From NCBI GenBank assembly GCA_958295665.1, contig OY282558.1, positions 311,398,092-311,462,091 on the forward strand: a stretch of DNA of 64,000 nt, in the 5' to 3' direction. Positions 10,006 to 21,700 of the stretch are shown here, in pieces. This DNA comes from Tipula vernalis. Taxonomy: Eukaryota > Arthropoda > Insecta > Diptera > Tipulidae. Every line of letters starts with the position of its first letter. Positions within the stretch are counted from its first letter, which is position 1. The notes under the pieces were generated by a model. It saw only the letters and a program-made list of their open reading frames with translations. It was not told the DNA's origin and did not search any database. Both the position numbers and the translations under genes were made by a program.

Positions 10006-12845
10006 AAATAAAAACTAAAATCCCAATAGAGATACCAGAATTTTCAATAAAACTTTTTGGGAAATTTTTCAATTTTAAACTGCAAGTGAGAGTCGTTTTG
10101 AAAGGAAGCCGGCCAGATTTTTACAGAAATGGTTTCTGCACATTTTTGATCAGATTTCAATATTGAAATTAAAACCATTTTTCTATTACGATTAAGCAAG
10201 GTTTGTCTACGATGCACAATTCATCACTTTCTCAACCGTTTCTTTTATATAGCGGAGACTTGAATAACTATTATTATTAAAGAATTTTCTTCTTTTTCCA
10301 GAATACGTGCCCCTTTCCAGAATATTCCCTCTTTTGCAAATGTTTTTAATAAATTTACCCATAAATAAATGTTTTTTAAGGCAAAACAAGTGAGTGATGA
10401 ATTTGCCATCGCTTCCCACGATTCCTTTAAACGCGGACATAGAAAATTAACTACGCTTTGCTTTGTCGATTTTGTGGTTCCACTTTCACTGACTTTCATC
10501 GTTTATAGGATATTGAAGGCATCAAGAGACTTTCTTCCGAACTCAAACGTAATATATTTGTGAATAATTGAGATTTAAAAGTGATCATAACGGATTCTGG
10601 TCCAATCAGAAATATGATATAAGGAAATTTTAGAACTGCTCGCTGACCTTTCGTTGTACGTTTCTTTGGTTGAGACCACATAGTGGTACTCTAAAGAGAA
10701 AGACCCAAATCTTTAAAGATTGAGCCACTATAAATTCATCGTTAGCATGCGGAAGCAATTTGGGTGTTCCAAAGCAACACAACGCAATACTGACCATCAT
10801 CACAAAACTATTTAATTTGAATTAAAACAATTTCATTTCATTTACAATTAGTAATTAATTAATTTTATTGTATATCTTAAATTTCTTTTTGGAACACTAA
10901 CACATTTATATTATAAGTTAAATTGTTGTATTTGTTGATATCAGCTGTTCCAAATTAGCTAAAATAGAAAAGACCATTAATAGTATTTAAGTTAAGTTAA
11001 TTTATAAATTATACACCTTTTTTACATCTTTAATTATCTCAAATCAATAGTTCCATGAATTTGCACTATCCTTTATTTAATTTTCAGAGTAATTATTATA
11101 TTATTTGACCACTTTATTTTCACTGCATTTTGAAATCAAAACTTTATTAGCTGTCAAAATAGCTACATATATACAAATATGTAACAATTATGTAATAGAT
11201 TATTAAGATGAATTTATAATTATTGTTAAGGTATATTACCAATTTATAATTTGAAATATGTAATAACTTTAAAGTCCGCGCTATAATTTGTCGGTAAATA
11301 ATTTTATGTACATCAAGAGATATTATAGCATAGTTTTTGACAAACTAAAATTCAGCAAGTCATTCGCTCTCTTTTTCATCATCCGTGGAAGCGACAACAT
11401 CGATCTTATATAATTAAATATATAAATAAAAATTTGTTAAACCAAGAGGTGAAAATCGTATTTTCTTTAATTCGCCAAATCTACTGGATATTTATCTGCC
11501 GTATTACACTTCCTACCTTAATTATTGCCGATTTGGAATTCTGCGGTACGATATTGTACAACCAAAAATTAGGCTGCATTGATATAAAACATTGGGTTAT
11601 AGCCTTGGATTGCATGCAGCCGTAAAAGACCTAAGAATCTGAACCCTTTTAAAAATAGCCTTCCACTGACTTACTACGGAAGCAATATGTATTTCACTTT
11701 TTATGTCGCTTATAATGAATTAAGTATGTTTTATGGTTTTAACAAGATTAAGTTGGAAATCGGGTAGTTATTGAAAAAATATTATTTTAAAAATATCTTA
11801 AAATTATGCTGGAACCTATAGTTCCTGCTTGATTTCATAAAAAAACAACGAGATTCTTCTTGGCTTCACTAACAGAAGATATTTTCAAGCATTTTATTTG
11901 AAGTTTGTTTCGTTTGAAATATTAATCTTTATACAATGTTCAACTAAACTTATAGTATTCCTAGGCAAATATGTTTTCCTTCCTTCCAAAACAAACAAAT
12001 ATGTTTAATTTCAAAATAATTCAATTATGATCAAAATGTCCTTTACCACACAATAAAAGGGGTTTCTATGAATTTCTAAAGAGATATTGACATTCCCCTA
12101 AACTATTAACAAATCAATTTTTATTTATTTGGAATGATAACAATTAATGTATATGAATATGTATAAAGATCGAATGGAACCTTAGGAGCAGCCACGATTC
12201 TTGAATATAGTTCAAATTAATTGAAATATTCATATACCCAAGCCTAAAACTGTCTAATCAGCAATTCCAGATGAAAAAACCGGCAAATAAGGGACTCTTG
12301 ATAGTTGATCAAAACAATTATAAGAAGCTCGTGCTTCAAAAGGGGACCATAATGTTCATATATTAGGCGGCAATAGCAACAGAAACAGTAGAAGTTGCAT
12401 GTTGTAAACTTGACCACCATGGTTTATTTAGCAACATTGACTGGTAAATTATAGTAATGACATTTGTAATATATCAGGTGGTCAATTCGGCAGAAACGTA
12501 GTATATTTGAGTAAAGTCATTAATCTTAGCCACATTGGAAGATAAACGTTTGTAATGAAATAAACAATGGAATATAGGCCGAATAGGACAGATTACGCAA
12601 GGCTCCATTTATTTGTTTGAAAGATAACACACAATAACAGGCTCCAGTTAAGCGTCAGCGTATAGTTTGCAAAAGTGCTGATGTTTGTCAATTACAGTAG
12701 CAATTATACTTGTTGAAAGCAGCTCGTCTTGAACATTTAATTAATAAGGTTATGGCGTGAGTCAAAAAATAATTCATAACGAAACTACAACAGGGAAGCG
12801 ATAATTAAGAATATTGAGAGCGTGATGAAAAACATCACCAATATC
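10006..12845. other. No identifiable gene; possible coding debris at 10207-10681 (-)
   Basis: On the minus strand at 10207-10681 three overlapping open frames with mixed composition (for example RLKESWEAMANSSLTCFALKN) suggest a frameshifted protein relic. I cannot assign a family. The rest (10.7-12.8 kb) is AT-rich with no motif; a 63-codon plus frame at 11434 has no recognisable features. Confidence 0.4.
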
Positions 12846-13515
12846 GAATGTAGGCTGTTTCTGAGAAAAAAAAAATATTTTTGCATCAAAATTTCTTTTT
12901 TTTGGTATTTATTATCCAGTTCTACGAGTAAAGACCGCACTTAGATGTTTCAGCAATTAACGAAACAAATTCAGATTTAAATCTCTTAATTACCCCATCT
13001 CTAAAGCCTGATTTTGTAAAATAAAGGACGTGTCCGATTTCTGTGCGAAATAATTTTTTTGTGATAAACTTGACATTAGTGAAATAATTCTCTCTTCCAT
13101 ATTTGAAATAAGGTTATTTGCTGCATTTGGAAATACAACAAACGACAAATTGTACGTAGACAGTTACAGAGCATTCACAATGCAAAAACTTTTGACTTTT
13201 TACTTACAGGTTTGTATGAATTTTCAACTTAACGAACAAAAATTTTTGCTCGTTACGTTGGAAATTCATACAAACCTGAAGTCAAAAGTAAACAATTTTT
13301 TCATTGTGAATGCTGTGTTATTGGAAAGTGTATATTTATTAGCCCTGTTCATTTTGTGGGGTGTTTTTTATCTTTTCGTGCTTCACCTGGAATCGATTCC
13401 CTATCTAAAAAAAATGATTTTGCCCATTTAAGGAAATTTTTTGGATGTAATTTAGAGGTTGCCACAGTCAATTTTTCATGAAAAATTAGAAATGACGACC
13501 CCACTTCCTATTGAC
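12846..13515 (+). repeat. First copy of tandemly duplicated foldback arm
   Basis: About 670 bp nearly identical to 13531-14243, starting at AGGCTG(T/C)TTC and ending GACCCCACTTCCTATTGA. Differences are scattered substitutions plus a block of about 35 bp present only in the second copy, near 13815. It holds the hairpin at 13166-13318. Confidence 0.9.
13166..13318. repeat. Large hairpin (palindrome) in arm copy 1
   Basis: The string GCATTCACAATGCAAAAACTTTTGAC... returns inverted as ...GTCAAAAG...TCATTGTGAATGC. The arms are about 75 bp and meet at CAAAAATTTTTG near 13240. A few mismatches lie in the outer part. Confidence 0.9.
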
Positions 13516-13530
13516 CATGTTCCGGTGTGC

Positions 13531-14243
13531 CAGAATGGAGGCTGCTTCCTAGAAAAAAAAATATTTTTGCATCAAAATTTCTTTATTTTGCTATTAATTA
13601 TCCAATTCTACGAGTAAAGACCGCGCTTAGATGTTTCAGCAATTAACGAAACAAATTCAGATTTAAAACTCTTAATTACCCCATCTCTAAAGCCTGATTT
13701 TGTAAAATAAAGGACGTGTCCGATTTCTGTGCGAAATAATTATTTTTGTGATAAATTTGACATTAGTGAAACAATTCTCTCTTCCATATTTGAAATAAGT
13801 TCATTTGCTGTCCGAATACTGAAATAATTATGACATAATAAAATTGACATTTGGAAATACAACAAACGACAAATTGTACGTAGACAGTTACAGAGCATTC
13901 ACAATGCAAAAACTTTTTACTTTTTACTTACAGGTTTGTGTGAATTTTCAACTTAACGAACAAAAATTTTTGCTCGTTATGTTGGAAATTCATACAAACC
14001 TGTAAGTCAAAAGTAAAAAGTTTTTTCATTGTGAATGCTGTGTTATTTGAAAGTGTATATTTATTAGCCCTGTTTATTTTGTGGGGTGTTTTTTATCTTT
14101 TTTGTGCTTCACCTAGGATCGATTCAGTATCTAAAAAAAATGATTTTGCCCATTTAAGGAATTTTATTTGGATGTAATTTAGAGGTTGCCACAGTCAATT
14201 TTTCATGAAAAATTAGAAATGACGACCCCACTTCCTATTGACT
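13531..14243 (+). repeat. Second copy of foldback arm; left inverted repeat of the transposase element
   Basis: Direct copy of 12846-13515. Its segments 13712-13785 and about 14065-14215 reappear inverted at 16741-17172 on the far side of the transposase, so this copy is the left arm of a foldback-like element. Confidence 0.9.
13893..14042. repeat. Large hairpin (palindrome) in arm copy 2
   Basis: Same hairpin as at 13166-13318, arms about 75 bp, centred near 13968. It is missing from the right arm (16741-17172), where unrelated sequence takes its place. Confidence 0.9.
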
Positions 14244-14520
14244 CGAAACTTATGGCCGATTACTTGGTAAATCCGGTCTGATGACAATGGTTTCTTACAA
14301 GAAACTTTATTGAAGTTACAAGAAACAATATTTGAAGCTTAAATTATGACAAGAAGAACAAACAAACGATGTTTCAACTAGTGTTTGAAACTTAACAAAC
14401 AATCATAATAAATTACGAAAAAATTATTGTTTTTTATAATAATTGTTTCCAATAATAACAATTGTTTTTAATAATAATAAAAGTCTTTCTTGAATTATTT
14501 CTCATAATAACAGCTTTTGT

Positions 14521-16606
14521 TCAACTAAAAAACAGAATACGCGCAGATTCAAATCCTAATTTCAAATCTTCTTTCTTATTACTCGCACAAACGTTCCTAT
14601 GGTGAGCTACGGTGTTGTACAAATACTGTTGTTCTTCACTCCTGCCTGCTAGACCATTGAAATCTTGAGCTAGAGAAATTGATCGCTCCGCGACATCATT
14701 GACGACCTTTAGTTCAGAATTTTTTTCACGAGCTTGAAGATAAGATGCGCGATTTTTCCAGGATGCCGGGTCAGAATTCAGAAATTCCATAATAATATCA
14801 TAGCTATAAAAGTTTCTCGTATTTGCATTTATAAAATCGTGAATTTGATAGCTATGGATATCACGATTATTAAGTTTTAAAAATTTATTCCCATCATTAG
14901 GTACGGTAACTGCTCTCAATTTTTCGCACATCTTCATTCTCATCGATCTAGGTATTCTGTCATCAAAAAATGATAAGGCAGCGAAACTCTCGTGCAAATA
15001 CCAAAGGTGTTTTGGAAATTGGGCAACTGTCGCCAGTGAAATTTGTTCATTTATCATTTTATAATTAGTGAGCTCCTTAAGTAGGCACAGGTCATTGAAT
15101 GGCGTGAAACGGGCACTCTCACATTGGAACCAGTATCGAACATAAATTTTGACAATGAAAAAATTAAATTCTCGTAGGGCATGGACTTCTGTCAGTTCCA
15201 AAAAAAATTGATCTCTCAACAGGTATATTTTTAATGAGTAAATCAATTTGGCCATCCATCGTGCGCGATGAACAGCACCAGGCGGGCGAATAACAATCCC
15301 GAGATTCAGATCTTCACCGACAAATAATAGGCAAAGTTGCAGTAACTCCGAATAATCTGCTCGAGCATGATTAAATTTCAGGTGCTCCTCTACAACGAGC
15401 CTTGTTTGACGTCCTATTTCTGTCACACGATCTCTCAAATGGTCGTCCAGGATTGCTGATTTATACTCCTCTCAGGATATTCCTTCAGTATCCCACTCCT
15501 TTCTAAATCTCTCAAATAGTTGGATATTTGGGCCAGTTGACTTTTTAAATAAAGTATTAAATGCAGCCGATGCTATGAGCTCCAAAACGTGGTGTCTACA
15601 AGCGAAATAAAAAATTATTTTGCCCAAAAGTCTTTCCAAACGTACGCAAGCTCCCTTATAACGCCCAGTGTTGCTTGAAGTCGTATCAAAACACATCGCA
15701 TTTATATTTCGAGCTAAGTTGTGTTCTTGAATCAAATTATTTAAGTTGTCCGCCATGACTTCACCGGTTCCAGACGGTATCTTTGGGATTCCAAGAATTT
15801 GCTCGATCCGAAACCCAGTAACAATGACCGCCATTCTATCCACTTTTCCCCGCTGTTCGTTATCGTCCATAATTTTTCCATCCCAATGAATTGTTAAAAA
15901 ACTATTTGGGTAAAATCCCTCTATTATAGATCGCGATAATTCTTCTCGTTCTTTCATACGATGACTTCTAATTGTGCTCACAGAGCAAAATACCTCGTCT
16001 ATCGAATGGCCGATAGCGGACGCCATTGTTCCGACAACGTATACCATTTGGCCATTCGATAATTTTGCGCGATCGGGGAATAAGAACTCTCAGACGAGGA
16101 ACTCGATTCACTGCTAGATTCTTCATACATTTCGATAATCCTGGGTCCTGAACGTTCACATCTAATCTGACTTACACTGGCTTTTGGTTCTACTGAAGAG
16201 TTATTCCCGAATTCAGCGTTGAATTGTGCAACATATGAGCACCGTTTATTGTCTTTATTACAATTATAAAAACATAAAAGTTTCAGTGAGCTTGCTAAAC
16301 GAATGGCGATGTCTTTATGACCCACGTTAAAAGACATGACAAACTTTTTACGAATTTCGTTTTCTTGGAAGAAGCTAATTTTTTGTGCTTTTTTAAAATA
16401 TACCAAGACTTGTGGAGTTTTTTGAACTTTGTAACTATGTTCCGGTGTTCAGCTGTTGGTAAATCAAGTTTCTTCCAGATCCCGATTGTTGAAGCCACTG
16501 TTTTGTTCGAACTCTCAGAAATTGTTCTTTTTTCACATATATGTATGATAAAACAAGAAGAGGCGCAAAACATCACTATTTTTTGGCAATTCTTTGATTT
16601 CAGCAA
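14521..16606 (-). pseudogene. hAT-like DDE transposase, one stop and N-terminal frameshifts
   Basis: The C-terminal 509 codons (16047 down to 14521) are one frame interrupted only by a TGA at about 15469. Legible blocks: LTIHWDGKIMDD, VTGFRIEQILGIPKI, SGTGEVMADNLN, then AMCFDTTSSNTGRYKGAC and FACRHHVLELI, and near the C-terminus KVVNDVAERSISLAQDF. The D..SN...C..H spacing resembles hAT-type transposases, and arthropods and cnidarians have many unnamed proteins with this signature. Those would excise and insert the element that encodes them. Upstream, 15999-16606 holds three overlapping frames, including a Ser/Glu-rich linker (SSSESSSSSESS), that must be joined by frameshifts. It is a fairly young copy by the length of open frame, though inactive. 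Assignment to hAT is tentative; the gene lies between the long inverted repeats. Confidence 0.75.
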
Positions 16607-16740
16607 ATGATTCTACGGGAGAACGAAGTAACCAAAATTTTCTACTCATATTGTCGAAAAACTTTTTAAACAAAACAAAGAATTTGAAATGACCATGACC
16701 ACAAATCACGACAAGCGCTTACTTCAAAATGTTTAGTAAA

Positions 16741-17172
16741 AATTGACTGTGGCAACCTCTAAATTACATCCAAAAAATTTTCTTAAGTGGGCAAAATCAT
16801 TTTTTTTAGATACGGAATCGATCCCAGGTGAAGCACAAAAAAGATAAAAAACACCCCACAAAATGAACAGGGCTAATATATATAAATGATAGAGGCAGAA
16901 TTTTATCCAAATATGGTATTATTTCTATTAATTTTGGGTTACATGTGTTTAATGAGAAAAACACTGAACTTTTACTCCCAGGTACAATACACTTAAACTT
17001 ACGTAAATTATATAAAGCTTATTTTGTTTACTTCACCGGCAAAGAAACAAGAATTATTACGGACATGTGAAAATTATAACACACCGGTGTTGTGATAATT
17101 TGGCTGCGTACAGTTTAACATTAATTTATCACCAAAAACATTATTTAGCACAGAAATCGGACACGTCCAAAA
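16741..17172 (-). repeat. Right inverted arm of the foldback-like element
   Basis: 16741-16890 is the reverse complement of about 14065-14215, and 17110-17172 that of 13712-13780. The piece in between (about 16890-17110) does not match the left arm, and the central hairpin is absent. It has either been replaced or the left arm has gained it. Confidence 0.85.
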
Positions 17173-19184
17173 TGATACTTTTTATTGTGCCTGAATCTTA
17201 GATCTCAAATAATAAGCTGCATAGTGATCTAATTTGGCTTTCAACACCTTAATGTCTAAATTGCAACAATTGCAGATGAGTAATTTACCGAGACTGGAGG
17301 GAACTCGCATCTAAACAACGTAATTCCCATGCGTTTAATCTTCAATATTCTTTCCCAAGGATTCAGCAAAGACTCATTTAGAATTGCTTCAAAATAAAAT
17401 TGTTTTAATCCTTCCTCCATTACATTGGAATTCTATTTATTTATCCGGAGCTATGCTCCCGTCCGTTCTAAATTTAAATTAGCAAATCAAATAAATGAAG
17501 AAAACAAACCTTGTACAATTAAAATTATTTGATGTATTCTAAAAGTAGAAGCAAACATTTTTCAATATAAGAAAATAAAATTGGAAGTGTGGAAGCTTCA
17601 ATTTAGCTGGATATATATCGTCGCCGCACTCGCTACCATCTCAAAATTTCTAGAAAAAAAATAATGTGAACATTTTTTTTTCAGGACGCCAAAGAATTCG
17701 ATAATTTGTCATTGTAACTTTGAGAAAAATGTGCTAAATATTCTAATTTTTCAAAGAGCCAGCATCTATGATTCTAGGCAGGCTAAAAAATCTACGATTT
17801 TCCACTGTATTATGGCCAATGCTGGAGCTAGGTAGTGAATATAAAATATTAATTTTTCAGATTCTATATTTAATCCCCAAATTTCGTGACGAAAATAAAA
17901 TTTTGAAATTAAAAAATGAAAAATTTATACAAAATGTTTTATCATTTTACAGCTAGAACTTTTGAACTGAAATTTTGGAGTACGTAATTTTAAAATTGGA
18001 AGTTTTATTTTATAAATTTGAAAAAACAAATTCATTTATTGAACCTCAATTTTAGGCTTGACTAAAATTTTAGAAATCCAAATTTAAAAAATAGGCCAGA
18101 ATTTTCAAAATATTTGCAAAAGTTAGATTTAATAACTTGTAGATGTTTGAATATATTTTTAACATTCAAGTTGGAAGCCGAAATTTGAGAAAGGCAAAAA
18201 TGTCAACTCTTATTCTATTTTAAAATTAATTCAAAACGAGTTGGCTACCTTATCTAGAGAAAAAAATACAGAAACTGAAAATCTCCGAAAAAAATTTCAG
18301 AAAAAATAAATCCAGAATCAAAACAATTCAGAAAAACAAAAATCAAAAAAACTAAAATCCAGAAAGACTCACAGAAAAGTGTGGCCCAAGTTAAAATACA
18401 TGTTTTTCCGTGAAGTTCTTAATATTTACGAATAATGGAAATTACTTCGTCAACCTTTCAGACACAGATCAAAGGAATTTTATCTACTGATAGTTCAACC
18501 ACAAATTTTGAAGTTATTTTGCGGTTGGCTTAATTCGTTGAGTTAGATATGGTATCGACGAATGTATTTGAGCGAGTTGAGGATTTAATGCTTGGTCAAT
18601 GCTTCGTCAATCTTGCAGACACAGATCCAAGAAATTGTATCGCTCGTATCGCTTCTATACTGATAGATGTACCTCAAATGTTTTAAGTGATGACAAATGT
18701 CTAAAAATGCCTACAAAATTTAATTTTTTTATTTATTTTCAATAAAATATGTTTTCTGAATTGCCTTTCTGGTAATTTCTACAAAATTTTTTTTTTTTTC
18801 TGAAAATGCAGTGAGCCCTTTCAAACCATGATTGGTCTAAAAATCTCAAAGTCTCTCTCAGAAATATCGAAATTTTAAAATCTCGAAATCCAAATCTCGA
18901 ATTATCTCGAAGCCTTAATAAATCATGACACTTTGTAAAATTGTTTGCGGCGCCGCAAATAATTTTGATTGTTTGATTATTAAATATTAAAATATTAAAT
19001 TAAATAATGTTATACATTTTTTTAATTCTTCTTATGTGATTTTGTGTAAAATCATAACTGTTTATTATGTATACCTGTCTCCCGCAAAAAACACCAAAAA
19101 AAAAATTGGAAATAGCAAATTCAGCAAAAAAAAAAATGATGGTCTAGTCCAATTAGTACTCTCAAGGTGGGTAATGTGCAACCG

Positions 19185-19186
<2 letters not shown>
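17173..19186. other. AT-rich, no gene recognised
   Basis: Very A-rich in places (17880-18380). No transposon or coding motif apart from the imperfect repeat at 18440-18700. Confidence 0.4.
18440..18700. repeat. Imperfect direct repeat, about 160 bp apart
   Basis: ACTTCGTCAACCTTTCAGAC at 18446 recurs as GCTTCGTCAATCTTGCAGAC at 18606, each followed by ACAGATC(A/C)AAG. An 'ACTGATAG..C..CAAATTTT' block follows 35-60 bp later in both. Diverged two-unit repeat of unknown origin. Confidence 0.5.

Positions 19187-19228
<42 letters not shown>
19187..19228. repeat. (GT)n microsatellite
   Basis: About 21 uninterrupted GT units. The VCVCVC peptide in the overlapping frame is a repeat artefact. Confidence 0.97.
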
Positions 19229-19231
<3 letters not shown>

Positions 19232-19615
19232 AATGTGTACAGTTCGCTATGAAGGAACAAAAGTGACCTTTAGCTTATAGTAGGGGAAAATGACAGTCCT
19301 CTTGATGCACAATAGACCTTAATGGTCGCGGTGCACAGGGTTAGTAATAGCTCACCCCACTATAAAAAAAAAAAAAGCTAAAATATTATTTTTAATTAAA
19401 ATAATTTTAAGGAACATAATGATGTATATAATTTTATTCATGAAACATACAAGTAAAACATAAATCAAATAATTAACAAATTCTTTGTTTGCCTTAATTA
19501 TGCTATTTCTCATTAAAAATATCTTAAAAAATATCTAACACAAATTAATATTCAATTGAATAATTCCATCTATAATAATTCTATTTGTCTTAAAATTCAC
19601 TGGCTGGCAATCATT
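19229..19615. other. No gene; AT-rich 3' flank of the next relic
   Basis: Near 19300 a short imperfect hairpin (TGCAC..GACC/GGTC..GTGCA) is visible. No tRNA could be folded around it. AATAAA-like strings on the minus strand could be polyadenylation signals of the gene ending at 19620. Confidence 0.35.
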
Positions 19616-19619
19616 AATT

Positions 19620-21700
19620 TTATTCTATTTGAAGAGCGGCATTATAAAAAGGTTGATCTTGTTTCGGCATAAATTTCATGAGACTAGTCAAATCCTTCCT
19701 TTTTTCGTCAGATATTCTAAAACTTTCTTTTTCACAAAGTTCAATTTCAAGATTTTTGAGCGGAGCTTCCTCCACATGAAGCTTTCGTGTTTTCCTGGAG
19801 TTTAAAAGGTTTTGAAATGGGCTCTGTATAAAATTGATAATTACATAAATGCTCGTTTGTATGAAAATTCCAATGCATTCCGTATTTCGTATCTCAGATG
19901 TCGAACTTTGGTATACGGTATGTTGGTAAAACAAAACCTTTAGGCCGCTTGACTGTAATTTCAGAAATCGGTGTTTTTAATTTGCAAACTTTCAAAGTTA
20001 CTTTTGGAAATTTTTTATTTGAAAGAAAACGAATCAATCCAATACGATTATAAATTTCCTTATTCTTTAAATATCGTTTTAAAGTGCTATGGACCGCATC
20101 GACTTCTTGCAAAAGCGAGTGACCTGGCTCGGAGTATTTTTGCTCTATAAACTTTACCGTTGGGTTGTTCTTCAGAACTTTAATAAGGCATAACGACAAA
20201 TAGAAACATAACAATTTCCTTTTGTAATAAAAGCAATCAATGTGTGCTTTCGGTAGTGCAAAAACGTTTTGTAAATCGATTACTACAATGCGTGTATTTG
20301 TTTCAGAATCAGCTTTGTCCGAATCTTTCTCGGCTTTTGCATTTAACTTATTTTGCAAGTAATCCGCTAAGTGTTTATGTTCTTCTGGTGTCAATACTAT
20401 TCCGTTTTTTTTTTGTTTTGTGTTGTGCTCCTCGCACTTGTTCCACAAATCTTTTTTTGGGATGAAAAAAGAAAAATTGAATCTAGCTTGAAAAATATCT
20501 TTGTGTACCCAACATTTAATCGGATCATCAAACTCATTACAATACAACTCATACATCTTTTTTAAATTTAAATGCGGTTCCAAATATTTTTTATTGGACG
20601 AAGCGCGGAAATAATGCGAATCGACTGTATAGTTGCAAATATATTGATATGACTTACTACTTCGTCTTTGGCATATTTTTGGCATGTTTCCACTTTGCTT
20701 GTGTATTCGTGTTTTTTTTTTATATCAAAGGTTTCAACAAAAAATACTTGGAAAACTCTGGTCAATTTGCCCAATTTTAGAAAATAGTAATTGTAGGTAT
20801 GTTTTCTTCGAGAATTGGTATTCTCAGTACGTTTTTTCTCTACTGACCACCTGCAACCATATACCATGCAAACCATATTAGCAAAAAATTCCCCTTTTGA
20901 TATTGAATTCAATTTCCAAAAATCTCCAAATATGTCTTGCCTTTCTGCGCAAAGACAACTAACGGCACAGCCAACTTTTATTTCTTGCTTTTTATGGGTT
21001 ATCCTGCTTGATATTTAACTTTCCGTGCATTCATCTTCCATTTTTCTGGGCATTTTAATCTTTTGGTCGTTAATTTTTGTGAGCTATATGGAGTATCTAA
21101 AAATATTTTTTAACAGTCAATTAGTGCACTAAATTATCTTTAAGAAATATGTATAAACTATTACCATCACAATATAGGTCGATCATCCCTTCGGCTTGTA
21201 CAGGTGGAAAATATTCTGGATCATTATCCGAATCAAGGCATGATGATAAAAAGTGTATAAAAAAAATAAAGAGAAATAATCTTAATGAGTTAGGACCGTT
21301 TTGATCGTCTGTGTTGGAGAAATTACTCTCCCACGCTTGATCTTTTGGTGAGTTCAATAAATGATCCTTATTAATCGGCGTTGGTGGTCTAACAGTATAT
21401 GGTGTACTAGTTGAACTGTTCGGTCTCTCCAGCTCATTTAATGGTGAGCTCAATAAATTGTACTGATTTATGAGCGTTGGTGGTATAATAGAAAATGTTG
21501 TTCTAATTATAATGTCCAATTTCTCCTGCTCCCGATGCCGCTGTTCTTAAATTAAATTTTCTACAAAATAGTATGTTCTAACAAACGTATTTTATAGGTT
21601 ATTTGAAGTTTAGAGACATTTCGTTAATAAATTGTAACTTACCTGAGTTGGTCTGCTGTAAATGTTGGTATTGGAGAACTGTTAGCCTCTCTCAATAAAT
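19620..21700 (-). pseudogene. Split transposase-like gene of an unnamed arthropod family, core deleted
   Basis: Minus-strand gene with readable introns. A donor GTAAGT sits at 21642. An acceptor AAG gives exon start 21545, so this intron is 97 bp. A second acceptor gives exon start 21059; its donor is possibly near 21164. Exon 2 is Pro/Ser/Asn-rich and ends DSDNDPEYFPP. Exon 3 has EKWKMNARKVKY, AERQDIFGDFWKL, LTRVFQVFFVETFDI, then FRASSNKKYLEPHLNLKKMY, FNFSFFIPKKDLW, HKHLADYLQNKL, VVIDLQNVFALPKA and FYYKRKLL. It jumps directly to NPTVKFIEQKYSEPGHS, LQEVDAVHSTLKRYL and the C-terminal ISDEKRKDLTSLMKF. In the many related insect proteins I remember, these two parts are separated by the segment with the D/N-rich core. 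It is missing here, so the product would lack a catalytic centre. Frameshifts near 20690 and 19930 and stops near 21000 confirm decay. The family is probably transposon-derived; I cannot name it. Confidence 0.7.

Larger units (their letters stand above)
13700..17172 (-). mobile_element. Foldback-like DNA transposon carrying a hAT-like transposase
   Basis: About 3.5 kb. The left arm (13712-14215) and right arm (16741-17172, inverted) share GGACGTGTCCGATTTCTGTG at the outside. Inside they share a block of about 150 bp that includes CAGGGCTAATA, CACCCCACAAAAT and GGTTGCCACAGTCAATTTTT. Between the arms lies one minus-strand transposase. Known foldback elements (FB/NOF, Galileo) have long, internally repetitive inverted repeats around a transposase. 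I infer a similar structure, but I cannot assign the family or see a target duplication. Confidence 0.6.

Noticed and set aside
12846..14243. CRISPR-like array of repeats
   Set aside because: Two long tandem copies with hairpins, eukaryotic context; no short regular repeats with unique spacers anywhere in the window.
16317..16610. 97-codon plus-strand frame
   Set aside because: Antisense of the N-terminal region of the foldback transposase.
19036..19266. 76-codon frame with VCVCVC run
   Set aside because: Generated by the (GT)n microsatellite.
19290..19340. Possible tRNA or small RNA hairpin
   Set aside because: Only one imperfect stem; no cloverleaf, no A/B boxes, no terminator-like T run that fits.
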